NCBI GenBank assembly: GCA_036274055.1
Contig: DASUGM010000047.1
Location: 1 to 54,717 of the forward strand
Reading direction: 5' to 3'
Origin: DASUGM01 sp036274055
GTDB lineage: Bacteria; Acidobacteriota; Vicinamibacteria; Vicinamibacterales; SCN-69-37
Length of the DNA: 54,717 nt
In this document: positions 31,570 through 40,265 of the stretch, one piece after another
Numbering within the stretch: the stretch's first letter is position 1
Layout of the letters: each line of letters begins with the position of its first letter
Position numbers and translations under genes: made by a program
The notes under the pieces: generated by a model
The model's input: the letters and a program-made list of their open reading frames with translations, nothing else
Told to the model about the DNA's origin: nothing
Databases searched by the model: none

Positions 31570-32767
31570 TTGGCGGCGTAATCAGGTCGCGGTAACGCTC
31601 GCCGCATTCATTGGCTTCACCGGTTTTACGCTGGTGATGCCGTTTCTGCCGCTCTATTTTGAACAGCTCGGCGTTCACGACCTCGGCGAGGTGGCGATCT
31701 GGTCGGGCATCAGCCTCGGCGTCACGCCGGCGATTACGGCGGCGATGGCGCCGGTGTGGGCGCGCGTCGCGGATCGTTACGGGCGCAAGCTCATCGTGGC
31801 GCGATCGCTCGCCAGTTTTGCGGTCATTATGTCGCTGATGGCGCTCGTCGATTCGCCCTGGCAGGTGTTCACGCTGCGGGCGATCCAGGGACTCTTCGCC
31901 GGCTACGGCGCGATCGCGATGACGATGGCGGCCGAGTCGGCACCGTCCGAGCACGTCGCCGCCGCGATCGGCTGGGTACAGACGGCCCAGCGGCTCGGCC
32001 CGGCGCTCGGTCCGGTGATCGGCGGGGTCCTGGCCGGATGGCTCGGGTTGCGTCACGCGTTCTACGCGTCGGCCCTGGTGTACGTCGCCGCGTTCATGCT
32101 CGTGGTCGTCGGCTATCGCGAGCCGGCGCATCGCCGCGCGCCGGCCGCCGCCGACGCCGCGGCGGCGCGGGTGACCTTCGCGTCGCTGGCGCGCGTGCCG
32201 CATTTTCTGTTGTTCATGGGATCGATTTTCGGTCTGCAGATGGTCGATCGCAGCTTCGGTCCGGTGCTGCCCTTGTATCTCCGCGAGATCGGCGCCGCCG
32301 TCGCCAGCGTGCCCTTTCTGAGCGGCCTGATCTTCACGGTCACCGCCGGCATGGCCGCGGTGGGCAATCAGACGACCACCTGGCTGTTGCGGCGGTGGCC
32401 GACCGCACAGCTCGTGCCGGCCACGGCAGCGATGGCAGCGGCGGGCACGGCGCTCTTTGCGGCCGGACCGCCGATGGGGGTCCTGCTGGTGACGGCGGCG
32501 GTGTTCGGCTTCGCCATTGGCGTCGCGACCACCGCGATCTACACCAGCGCGAGCCTGTCGGTGCCGGCGGCATCCCGCGGCGTCGCGTTCGGATACTTGA
32601 CGACGGCGTATCTGGTGGGCCTGGCGGTCAGCCCGATCGTCGCGGGATTCATTGGCGCGATGAGCATGCGAGCGGTCTTTGTCGCCGACGCGATCGGGTT
32701 GGGGGTGGTTGCGTGGATCATTCGTACGCGGAGCACCACCCTGGCGAGGCCCAATGCCGCTTCTTAG
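31544..32767 (+). CDS. MFS transporter
   Basis: The 407-residue protein has about 12 membrane helices and the MFS loop 2-3 motif in VWARVADRYGRKLIVARS. Helix 5 region GPALGPVIGGVLAGW resembles the antiporter motif C of drug-exporting MFS proteins, so a proton-coupled efflux pump is likely. The substrate is unknown. The start overlaps glpX by 26 bases, and the end overlaps tsaC by 14. Confidence 0.88.
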   Translation: MTTSGSDSDWRRNQVAVTLAAFIGFTGFTLVMPFLPLYFEQLGVHDLGEVAIWSGISLGVTPAITAAMAPVWARVADRYGRKLIVARSLASFAVIMSLMALVDSPWQVFTLRAIQGLFAGYGAIAMTMAAESAPSEHVAAAIGWVQTAQRLGPALGPVIGGVLAGWLGLRHAFYASALVYVAAFMLVVVGYREPAHRRAPAAADAAAARVTFASLARVPHFLLFMGSIFGLQMVDRSFGPVLPLYLREIGAAVASVPFLSGLIFTVTAGMAAVGNQTTTWLLRRWPTAQLVPATAAMAAAGTALFAAGPPMGVLLVTAAVFGFAIGVATTAIYTSASLSVPAASRGVAFGYLTTAYLVGLAVSPIVAGFIGAMSMRAVFVADAIGLGVVAWIIRTRSTTLARPNAAS

Positions 32768-33386
32768 CATCGATCCGCAGACGCCCGACGCCGACGTGAT
32801 CGCCCAGGCGGCGGACTGGCTGCGCCGCCGCGGCATCGTCGCCTATGCGACCGACACGTTCTACGGTCTGGCGGTGGATCCTGCCTCGAAGACCGCGGTC
32901 GCCGCGTTGTTCGCCTTGAAGGGACGCCCCGCGCACCTGGCGATGCCGCTGGTGGCGGCGTCGACGGCGCAGGTCGACAGCTGGTGCGGCGGGCTCGATC
33001 CGGCGAGCGCCCGTCTGGCGCGCGTGTTCTGGCCCGGGCCGTTGTCGCTGATCGTTGACGTGCCGCCGGGCGTCGTCGATGCGGTGCACGGCGGCGTGCG
33101 CAGCGTCGCGATCCGGGTGCCGGGACACGTCGTCGCCCGTGCGCTGGCCGAGTCGTTCGGTTCACCGATCACGGCGACGAGCGCCAATCGCAGCGGCGCG
33201 GTGCCGGCGTCGGTCGCCGGGGCGCTCGGCGCGATCGCCGACGACCCGCAGGTGCTGGTCATCGACAGCGGCTCGACGCCGGGCGGCGAGCCGTCGACGA
33301 TCGTCGACGCGCGTCATGCGCCGCCGCGTCTCGTGCGCGCCGGCGCGGTCGCGTGGGAGCGCGTGCTAGACTCGATTCATCCATGA
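32754..33386 (+). CDS. tsaC: L-threonylcarbamoyladenylate synthase
   Basis: The 210-residue protein is a YrdC/Sua5 domain: GIVAYATDTFYGLAVDP at the N-terminus, ALKGRP, FWPGPLSLIVD and ITATSANRSG. It makes threonylcarbamoyl-AMP for t6A37 in ANN-decoding tRNAs, including tRNA-Lys. There is no C-terminal Sua5 domain, so it is the short TsaC form. GAGG lies 5-6 bases before the ATG, inside the end of the MFS gene. Its stop overlaps the hflX start as ATGA. Confidence 0.92.
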   Translation: MPLLSIDPQTPDADVIAQAADWLRRRGIVAYATDTFYGLAVDPASKTAVAALFALKGRPAHLAMPLVAASTAQVDSWCGGLDPASARLARVFWPGPLSLIVDVPPGVVDAVHGGVRSVAIRVPGHVVARALAESFGSPITATSANRSGAVPASVAGALGAIADDPQVLVIDSGSTPGGEPSTIVDARHAPPRLVRAGAVAWERVLDSIHP

Positions 33387-34672
33387 GTTCGCGTCGCGCC
33401 GAGTCACCCGCACCACGGCTCGAACGCGCTGCGCTTGTGAGCCTGATCACCCGCGCCACGCGCCACGTTGATTCGGATCTTGCCCTCGACGAACTGGAAG
33501 GTCTGGCGCGATCGGCGGGCGCCGACGTCGTCCTGCGCGCGGTCCAGGAGCGCCCGACGCCGGATCCGGCGACGCTCATCGGCCGCGGCAAGGCCGAAAT
33601 GCTCGGCGCCGCGTGCGCGGAAGCCGGCGCCAATCTCATCATCGTCGACAACGTCCTGACGCCGGCGCAGGCGCGGAATCTCGAGAAGACCTGCGGCCAC
33701 CGGGTTATCGATCGCACCGAGCTGATTCTCGACATCTTCGCGCGGCGCGCGCGGACCCGCGAGGGACAGTTGCAGGTCGAGCTCGCGCAGTTGCACTACA
33801 TGCTGCCGCGGCTGGCCGGATCGAGCGACGCGCTGTCGCGCCTGGGCGGCGGGATCGGCACCCGCGGCCCTGGTGAAACCAAGCTCGAAACCGATCGCCG
33901 CCGCATCCGGTATCGCATCGCGGCGTTGAAGCTGCAAATTGCCGAAGTGCGCCGCCGCCGCAGTTATCTGCGGGCGCGGCGCCGCCGCGCCGACGTGCCG
34001 ACGGTGGCGCTGGTCGGCTATACCAACGCCGGCAAAACGACGTTGTTCAATCTGCTCACCGGATCCGGCGCCGTGGTTTCTGACGCGCTGTTCGTCACCC
34101 TCGATCCGCTGATGCGCCGGGTCAAGCTGCCCGACGCCCGGCAGATCCTGGTCGCCGACACCGTCGGGTTCATCGACCGGCTGCCGCATCAGCTGGTCGC
34201 GGCGTTTCATGCCACGCTCGAAGAAGTCGCCGGCGCCGATCTGCTGCTGCACGTCATCGACGCCTCCGCGCCCGATCGCGATCGCCGCAGCGACGCCGTG
34301 CGCAGCGTGCTGATGGACGTCGAGGCGGCGGCGGTGCCGATCGTCGACGTCTTCAACAAGATCGATCTGCTGAGCCGCACCGAACTGGCGGGCTTGAAGG
34401 CCGCCCATCCAGACGCGCTGTGGATTTCGGCGCAGCACGCGACCGGCCGCGACCCGTTGATCGCGACGATCGCCGATCGACTGGCGATGGACGCCGAACG
34501 CATGCGGCTCGAGTTCGACGAGACCCGCGAGGCAGATCGGCGGCTGGTGGCGGAACTGTACCGCCACGCCCGCGTCGTCAGTCACGTCACCGAGGATGCG
34601 CGGACTTCGATCGAAGCGGATGTGCCGCGCCGGTTGATGGACCGGTTCACGCGCGCGAAGGTGCCGGCGTGA
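33383..34672 (+). CDS. hflX: Ribosome-associated GTPase HflX
   Basis: The 429-residue protein has the HflX N-terminal domain (TLIGRGKAEML; DNVLTPAQARNLEK), the linker motif GGGIGTRGPGETKLETDRRR, and a G domain: GYTNAGKTTLFN (P-loop), DTVGFI (G3) and FNKIDLL (G4). HflX splits or rescues stalled ribosomes. The ATG overlaps the tsaC stop (ATGA) and is 10 bases after TAGACT (33367-33372), so an internal promoter is possible. The TPR lipoprotein follows with a GTGA overlap. Confidence 0.95.
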   Translation: MSSRRAESPAPRLERAALVSLITRATRHVDSDLALDELEGLARSAGADVVLRAVQERPTPDPATLIGRGKAEMLGAACAEAGANLIIVDNVLTPAQARNLEKTCGHRVIDRTELILDIFARRARTREGQLQVELAQLHYMLPRLAGSSDALSRLGGGIGTRGPGETKLETDRRRIRYRIAALKLQIAEVRRRRSYLRARRRRADVPTVALVGYTNAGKTTLFNLLTGSGAVVSDALFVTLDPLMRRVKLPDARQILVADTVGFIDRLPHQLVAAFHATLEEVAGADLLLHVIDASAPDRDRRSDAVRSVLMDVEAAAVPIVDVFNKIDLLSRTELAGLKAAHPDALWISAQHATGRDPLIATIADRLAMDAERMRLEFDETREADRRLVAELYRHARVVSHVTEDARTSIEADVPRRLMDRFTRAKVPA

Positions 34673-36018
34673 CGACGGTCGTGCTGCGGTGGAGCGTGGT
34701 GGCGCTGGCGATCGTCGGGGCGGCCTGCGCGTCGAACCCGAAGGTCCCGGTGGTGACGACGCCGAAGTACCCGCAGTACGCGGCACCCCACGTGCCGCCG
34801 AACCTGACGATCGCGCCCGATCTGCGAATCCGCTTCGAGAATGGCTGGCAGCGCTTCCAGGCCGGCGATCTGCGCGGCGCCAGCCGGGATCTTGCAGCCG
34901 TGCTGAAGGGCGCGCCCGGGTTCTATCCGGCGACGACGGCGCTCGGGTTCGTGCATCTTGCCGATCGGCAGTTCAAGCCGGCGATCGCGGAATTCGAAGC
35001 GGCGACCAAGGCTGACGGCCAGTACGTGCCGGCATGGACCGGCCTGGCCGAAGCGCACCTCGGCGTCAACGACGAGACTCAGGCGCTCGCGGCCCTGCAG
35101 CGCGTCCTCGCTCTGGATCCCAAACGCGAGGCCGTGCGCAGCCGCATCGAGCTGTTGAAGTTCAGACAGCTGCAGTCGGTGATTGACTCGGGCCGCCGGG
35201 CGCGGCTGGCGGGAAAATTCGAAGATGCTCGCATCGCGCTCGAACGCGCGCTGACGCTCGATCCGTCGAGCGGACTGGTGCTGCGCGAGCTGGCGTTGAC
35301 GGAGGTGTCGCTCGGCGCGTTCGACCAGGCCGAGGCCCACGCCCGCAAGGCCGTGCAACTCGACGCCGCCGATGCCGAGGCGCACGTCGCGGTCGCGACC
35401 GTGCTCGAGGCGCGCGGCCGGCTCCGTGACGCGGCCGCGGCGCTCGGGCGCGCCATTGCCATCGAACCTCGGCCGGAATGGCGCGACAGGCGCGCAGCGT
35501 TGATCGACAAGGCCGACATGGCGGCGCTGCCTCCGGAGTACCGCGCGTTGCCAGCCGCGGAGACGTTTTCGCGCGCGCTCGCGGCGGCCTACATCGGCAT
35601 TCGTCTCGAGTCGCTGGTCGCGGCCGCGCCCAAGCGGAACGTGGCCGTCGCGACCGACCTGCGGAATCACTGGGCGGCGACGTGGATTCTGCCGCTCACG
35701 CAGGCGGGCGTGATGGACGTGCTGCCGAATCACACGTTCCAACCCAACAGCACCGTCCGTCGCGGCGATCTGGCTCAGATGGTGGCGCATTTGCTGGCGC
35801 TCGCCCGGCCTCCTGAACTCGCGCGCTGGCGCGCGGCGCGGCCGCGCCTCGTCGATCTCAACGCGGCAAACGTGTTCTTCACCGCGGCGTCGCTCGCCGT
35901 GGCCTCCGGCGCGATGTCCGCCCAGGAGGGCGATCGCTTTGCCGCCACGCGTCCCGCGACGGGCTCCGAGCTGATCGCCGCCGTCGCCCGCATCGAGCAA
36001 CTCGCCGGCCGCCGCTGA
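34669..36018 (+). CDS. TPR lipoprotein with SLH-like C-terminal domain
   Basis: The 449-residue protein begins with a lipoprotein signal (ALAIVGAACASNP, lipobox GAAC), followed by tetratricopeptide-like helices at about 50-270 (FQAGDLRGASRDLAAVLKG; AIAEFEAATKADGQYVPAW; FEDARIALERALTLDPSSG). The C-terminal third resembles an S-layer homology domain: DLRNHWAATWILPLTQAGVM, then FQPNSTVRRGDLAQMVAHLL. It may bind peptidoglycan or secondary wall polymer and act as an envelope scaffold. Start GTG overlaps the hflX stop (GTGA), giving the signal peptide exactly. Confidence 0.8.
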   Translation: MTTVVLRWSVVALAIVGAACASNPKVPVVTTPKYPQYAAPHVPPNLTIAPDLRIRFENGWQRFQAGDLRGASRDLAAVLKGAPGFYPATTALGFVHLADRQFKPAIAEFEAATKADGQYVPAWTGLAEAHLGVNDETQALAALQRVLALDPKREAVRSRIELLKFRQLQSVIDSGRRARLAGKFEDARIALERALTLDPSSGLVLRELALTEVSLGAFDQAEAHARKAVQLDAADAEAHVAVATVLEARGRLRDAAAALGRAIAIEPRPEWRDRRAALIDKADMAALPPEYRALPAAETFSRALAAAYIGIRLESLVAAAPKRNVAVATDLRNHWAATWILPLTQAGVMDVLPNHTFQPNSTVRRGDLAQMVAHLLALARPPELARWRAARPRLVDLNAANVFFTAASLAVASGAMSAQEGDRFAATRPATGSELIAAVARIEQLAGRR

Positions 36019-36022
36019 CGCC

Positions 36023-36568
36023 ATGTCGGTCCTGACCGCCGCCAATCAGCTGACCTTCGTCCGCATCCTGCTGGTGCCGGTGTTCGCACTCTGCATGCTC
36101 TACGGCATGCCGGGCTGGGCGTTGTTCACGTTCCTCGTCGCCGGCGTCACCGATCTCTTCGACGGCTTGATTGCCCGCTGGAGCGGCCAGTCGACGACGC
36201 TCGGCGCCTGGCTCGATCCAATGGCCGACAAGCTGTTGTTGACGACGATGTTCGTGATGCTGACGCTGCCGGGGCTGGGGCTGGCCGTCCGGCTCCCGCT
36301 CTGGCTGACCGTCCTCGTCCTCAGCCGCGACATCGCCATCGTCCTCACCGTCGCGGTCGTCAACCTGGCGGTCGCGCCGCGCACGTTCCGCCCGACCCTG
36401 CTCGGCAAGGCGACCACTGTCGTCTTCGTGGTCACCGGCGTGATCGTGCTCTACGCGAACTACGTCGGGGAACGGATCGTGGTCGTGGACGTCGCGATCT
36501 ACACGTCGCTGGCGATCACGATCGCGTCGAGCGCGCAGTATGTCGTGCGGATTACGAAGGGCGACTAA
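36023..36568 (+). CDS. pgsA: CDP-diacylglycerol-glycerol-3-phosphate 3-phosphatidyltransferase
   Basis: The 181-residue membrane protein has the CDP-alcohol phosphatidyltransferase motif spread over DLFDGLIARW and GAWLDPMADK (DGxxAR-x8-GxxxDxxxD). The start NQLTFVRILLVPVF is typical of PgsA, which makes phosphatidylglycerophosphate. It ends the seven-gene unit, 4 bases after the TPR gene, and is followed directly by heptad locus D. Confidence 0.92.
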   Translation: MSVLTAANQLTFVRILLVPVFALCMLYGMPGWALFTFLVAGVTDLFDGLIARWSGQSTTLGAWLDPMADKLLLTTMFVMLTLPGLGLAVRLPLWLTVLVLSRDIAIVLTVAVVNLAVAPRTFRPTLLGKATTVVFVVTGVIVLYANYVGERIVVVDVAIYTSLAITIASSAQYVVRITKGD

Positions 36569-36570
36569 CC

Positions 36571-36747
36571 CCGTGCGCCGTGCCCAGCGCCCCGTGCGTT
36601 GTGCGTGTGCGCCGTGCGCCTCTCGACCAGAGCACTCGGGCAGGACGAAATACCCGGCCTAGGCCCGGATCGCGATCGAGCAGCCTGGTCACCGAGAACC
36701 GCACGGTGCACCCGCACAACGCACAGGGCGCTGGGCACGGCGCACGG
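36571..36747. repeat. Heptad repeat, locus D: 47-bp near-perfect inverted arms between convergent genes
   Basis: The left arm (36571-36617) has units CCGTGCG, CCGTGCC, CAGCGCC, CCGTGCG, TTGTGCG. The right arm (36701-36747) is its reverse complement with 3 mismatches in 47. The 83-base centre contains TAGGCCCGGATCGCGATCGAG and no gene. The element lies between pgsA and the convergent sugar-nucleotide gene, ending 3 bases before the latter's stop. Function as a bidirectional terminator is likely. The good match between the arms implies recent formation or copy correction. Confidence 0.8.
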
Positions 36748-36749
36748 AT

Positions 36750-37682
36750 CTACGTGCTCATCTTCCTGCGAAAGTACTCAATGGTGGACGTCAGTCCCTG
36801 ATCGAGCGACACTTTCGGCTCCCAGCCGAGCAGCGTCCGGGCGCGGGTGATGTCCGGCTGGCGCACTTTCGGATCGTCGGTCGGCAGCGCCTTGAACACG
36901 ACTTTGCTCTTCGATCCGGTCATCTTGATGATCAGATGCGCCATGGCTTCGATCGACATCTCGTGCGGGTTGCCGATGTTGACCGGTTCGTTGACGTTCG
37001 ACTCGGCGAGCTTGAGGATGCCGTCGACGAGGTCGCTGATGTAGCAGAAGCTCCGCGTCTGCGAGCCGCTGCCGAAAATCGTCACTTCTTCGTTGCGCAG
37101 CGCCTGACTGATGAAGTTGGGGACGGCGCGGCCGTCGCGCACGCGCATCCGCGGTCCGTAGGTGTTGAAGATGCGGACGATCTTGGCGTCGAGCCCGTGG
37201 TAGCGATGGTAGGCCATCGTGATCGCCTCGGCGAAGCGCTTGGCTTCGTCGTAGACGCCGCGGGGACCGATGGGATTGACGTTGCCCCAGTAGGTTTCCT
37301 TCTGCGGATGTTCGAGCGGATCGCCGTAGACCTCCGAGGTCGAGGCGATCACGAACCGCGCTTTCTTGGCTTTGGCCAGCCCGAGCGCGTTGTGGGTGCC
37401 CAGCGCGCCGACCTTCAGCGTCGGAATCGGCAGTTCGAGGTAGTCGATCGGGCTGGCCGGGCTGGCCCAGTGCAGCACCAGATCGACCGGACCTTCGACC
37501 GAGATGTAATTGGTGACGTCGTGCTTCAACAGCACGAAATCGCGGCCGGTCAGGTGGGCGATGTTGTTGACGTCGCCGGTGACGAAATTATCGATGCCGA
37601 CGACCGAATGACCGCGGTCGAGCAGGGTTTCAGAAAGGTGCGAGCCGATGAATCCGGCCGCGCCGGTGATGACCACACGCAT
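36750..37682 (-). CDS. UDP-glucuronate decarboxylase (UXS-like), SDR family
   Basis: The 310-residue protein is an extended short-chain dehydrogenase: GAAGFIGSHL (NAD site), STSEVYGDP, the Y/K pair in GVYDEAKRFAE, and FNTYGPRMRVRDGRAVPNFI. The last segment and the short length match UDP-xylose synthase, which turns UDP-glucuronate into UDP-xylose; dTDP-glucose dehydratase is less likely. The ATG at 37682 lies 10 bases after the upstream gene. Ugd, which makes the substrate, is encoded in the same locus. Confidence 0.85.
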   Translation of the reverse strand: MRVVITGAAGFIGSHLSETLLDRGHSVVGIDNFVTGDVNNIAHLTGRDFVLLKHDVTNYISVEGPVDLVLHWASPASPIDYLELPIPTLKVGALGTHNALGLAKAKKARFVIASTSEVYGDPLEHPQKETYWGNVNPIGPRGVYDEAKRFAEAITMAYHRYHGLDAKIVRIFNTYGPRMRVRDGRAVPNFISQALRNEEVTIFGSGSQTRSFCYISDLVDGILKLAESNVNEPVNIGNPHEMSIEAMAHLIIKMTGSKSKVVFKALPTDDPKVRQPDITRARTLLGWEPKVSLDQGLTSTIEYFRRKMST

Positions 37683-37692
37683 GGAGTCGACC

Positions 37693-39129
37693 TCAGGCGG
37701 GTTTGTGCAGCCCGCGCAGCAGCGTGAGCCACATGATTTTGAAATCCAGCGACAGCGACCAGTTCTCGATGTAGTAGAGGTCGAACTCGATCCGCTTCTC
37801 GAGCGAGGTGTTGCCCCGCCAGCCATTGACCTGGGCCCAGCCGGTGATCCCGGCTTTCACTTTGTGGCGGAGCATGTACTGCGGAATGCGGTGCTTGAAC
37901 TGCTCGACGAAGAACGGACGTTCCGGCCGCGGCCCGACGATCGACATGTCGCCCTTGAAGACGTTCCAGAACTGCGGCAATTCGTCGATGTCGTGGCGGC
38001 GGAGCCAGCGCCCAATCGGCGTGGCGCGCGGGTCATCGTCGCGCGCCCACACCGGCCCGCTGGCGTCCTCGGCATCGACCGGCATCGAGCGGAACTTGTA
38101 GACCGTGAAGCCTTTGCCGTCGAGGCCCATGCGGTCCTGCGTGTAGAACACCGGCCCGGGAGAACTCTTCTTGATCAGCCCGGCGACGATCGCCGCCGGA
38201 ATCGCGCCGATCACCAGCACCGCCGACGACAGGACGATGTCGCACAGCCGCTTGGCGACGCTGTTGAAGCCGCGCAGCGGCACGTCGTTGACGCGGATGA
38301 TCGGCAGACCGTCGAGATCCTCGAGCCGCGCCCGCAGCGCAATGAACTGCAGCAGGTCGGGGACGAAGTGGACGTCGATGATCTCGCGGCTGGCGAAATC
38401 GACCACCGCGAGCATGCGCATGTGCTCTTCGAGCGGCAGCGCGACGTAGATCTCGTCGACCTTCTCCTGCGCGCACACTTCGGCGATCTGATGCGTCGTG
38501 CCGAGCAGGGAGAGGCCGCGATAGCCGATCGCGTCCGACGTCGCCGCGCGATCGTCGAGGAAACCGACCAGCTTGAATCCGAGCTCGCTGTGCTCGATGA
38601 TCCGGTCAGCGACCATCCGCCCGAGATCGCCGACGCCGACGATCAGGACGCGCCGCAGACCGATGCCGCGCCGCCAGCGCGCCCGCAGCAGGTCGCGCGC
38701 CGTTTCGCGCGAGACGTAGGTGAACAGCACGGTCAGGAACAGGAACAGCGTCCAGACGACACGGGAGATCTCGAGGTAGCCCTGGGCTTTGAGCTCCGCG
38801 CTCAGGTGGTAGTTGTTGACGTACAGCGTTCCGGCAACGCCGACGAGCGTCGCCAGCAGGCTGCCGACGAGCACGCCGAAGAAATCGTCGACGCGCGTGC
38901 GGCTGCGGCGGAGGCGATAGAGACCCTGCAGCTGAAACACGACCACCACCAGCAGCGCGATGAACGGCGCCAGCAGCAGGTAGCGGAAAAACGGCGGCTG
39001 GCCGTCGGTGATCTCGAGCCAGCCGGTCTCGAAGCGGATGAGATAGGCCCCGGCAAACGCGGCGATCGCCGCGCCGAAGTCGGCGATGACGTGCAGCGCG
39101 ACGAGCAGCCGGTTATGACGCCTCAGCAT
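37693..39129 (-). CDS. Polyprenyl-phosphate sugar phosphotransferase (initiating glycosyltransferase)
   Basis: The 478-residue protein has four or five N-terminal membrane helices, a Rossmann-like central domain (VLIVGVGDLGRMVAD), a further helix near 300 (VLVIGAIPAAIVAGLI), and the catalytic domain of the WbaP/WcaJ type: KSSPGPVFYTQDRMGLDGK, KFRSMPVDAE, DELPQFWNVFKGDMSIVGPR, and GITGWAQVNGWRG. It places the first hexose-1-phosphate on undecaprenyl phosphate, starting polysaccharide repeat units. It overlaps the upstream glycosyltransferase by 7 bases. Confidence 0.92.
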   Translation of the reverse strand: MLRRHNRLLVALHVIADFGAAIAAFAGAYLIRFETGWLEITDGQPPFFRYLLLAPFIALLVVVVFQLQGLYRLRRSRTRVDDFFGVLVGSLLATLVGVAGTLYVNNYHLSAELKAQGYLEISRVVWTLFLFLTVLFTYVSRETARDLLRARWRRGIGLRRVLIVGVGDLGRMVADRIIEHSELGFKLVGFLDDRAATSDAIGYRGLSLLGTTHQIAEVCAQEKVDEIYVALPLEEHMRMLAVVDFASREIIDVHFVPDLLQFIALRARLEDLDGLPIIRVNDVPLRGFNSVAKRLCDIVLSSAVLVIGAIPAAIVAGLIKKSSPGPVFYTQDRMGLDGKGFTVYKFRSMPVDAEDASGPVWARDDDPRATPIGRWLRRHDIDELPQFWNVFKGDMSIVGPRPERPFFVEQFKHRIPQYMLRHKVKAGITGWAQVNGWRGNTSLEKRIEFDLYYIENWSLSLDFKIMWLTLLRGLHKPA

Positions 39130-40265
39130 GCGATCGGGGCGGTCAGGGTCTCGGCGGCAATCGCCCGGAACGCCGACTCGAAGCGCGGGGTGGAAAACGC
39201 GGCCGCGTGCGCGGCGAGGACGTGCGGGTCGAGTGCGGTGGTCGCGGCCAGGCGCATCGCCGCCGCGAACGCCGCCGGCGTCTGCTCGGCCACCAGCCAG
39301 CCGGTGACGCCGGGGATCACGGTTTCCGTGGCGCCGCCTTCGCCGAAGGCGATGACCGGACGGCCGCAGGCCATTGCTTCGACCGGCGCGATTCCGAAGT
39401 CCTCGACCGCGGGCAGGACCAGCGCCCGCGCGCCACGGTACTGGGCGCGCAAGGCCTCGTTGTCGAGCCCGCCGAGAAATTCTGCGGTCGCGCCGGCGCG
39501 GGCTCGGAGCCGCGCCAGATCAGGCCCGGTGCCGACGACGCGCAGCGGGACGCCGGCCGACCTGGCCGCGTCGATCGCCACGTCGATCCGTTTGTAGGGC
39601 ACGAGCGCGGATACCACGAGAAAATAGGGTTCGGGATCGGCAGCCGACGGCGTGAAAAAGCCCGTATCTACCGGCGGATGCAGCACCGAAGCCTCACGAT
39701 TATAGTACCGCCCGATCCGGCCCGCAACGTGGCGGGAATTGGCGACGAAGCGCGTGACGCGCGGCGCGGTGGCCCGATCCCAGCGCGCGAGCCCGGCCAG
39801 CACCGGCCGGAGCAGCGCGCTGCCGGCCCGGCCGACGCGCTCAGGGCCAAAGTAGTGATCGAACTGATCCCAGGCATACCGCATCGGCGAGTGGCAATAG
39901 CAGAGGTGGCGCGCGCGCCCGGTCGCGACCACGCTCTTGGCCGCGCAGTGGCTGGTCGACACGACGAAATCGACGTCGTCCAGATCGAAGCCTTCGATCG
40001 CGGTGGGAAAGAGCGGCAGATAGTGGCGGTACCACCGCGCCGCGCCGGGTAACCGCTGAATCAGGGACGTGCGCACGCGCCGGCGCTCGATCAATGGCGA
40101 GACGCTGCCGCGCACGTGGACCAGCGTGAGCAGATCGGCGTCTGGAAAAATCCGGCACACGGATTCGAGCACCTTCTCGCCGCCGCGCATGCCGGTCAGC
40201 CAGTCGTGGACGAGGACGACGCGGCGTCCGGCCCAGGGAGCGTCGGCGGCGACGGTCTCAGGCAT
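39123..40265 (-). CDS. Glycosyltransferase family 4
   Basis: The 380-residue GT-B enzyme starts VVLVHDWLTGMRGGEKVLE, typical of GT4 exopolysaccharide enzymes, and has SALVPYKRIDVAIDAA and the C-terminal EDFGIAPVEAMACGRPVIAF with the nucleotide-sugar-binding E(x7)E. Donor and acceptor are unknown. ATG at 40265 overlaps the upstream stop by 8 bases; TTG at 40280 would add five residues. Confidence 0.88.
   Translation of the reverse strand: MPETVAADAPWAGRRVVLVHDWLTGMRGGEKVLESVCRIFPDADLLTLVHVRGSVSPLIERRRVRTSLIQRLPGAARWYRHYLPLFPTAIEGFDLDDVDFVVSTSHCAAKSVVATGRARHLCYCHSPMRYAWDQFDHYFGPERVGRAGSALLRPVLAGLARWDRATAPRVTRFVANSRHVAGRIGRYYNREASVLHPPVDTGFFTPSAADPEPYFLVVSALVPYKRIDVAIDAARSAGVPLRVVGTGPDLARLRARAGATAEFLGGLDNEALRAQYRGARALVLPAVEDFGIAPVEAMACGRPVIAFGEGGATETVIPGVTGWLVAEQTPAAFAAAMRLAATTALDPHVLAAHAAAFSTPRFESAFRAIAAETLTAPIAC

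Noticed and set aside
37648..39597. A 649-codon open frame on plus opposite the sugar transferase and glycosyltransferase genes
   Set aside because: It is antisense to two genes with clear catalytic motifs, is Arg/Ala/Asp-rich with no recognisable fold, and arises from GC-rich third positions.
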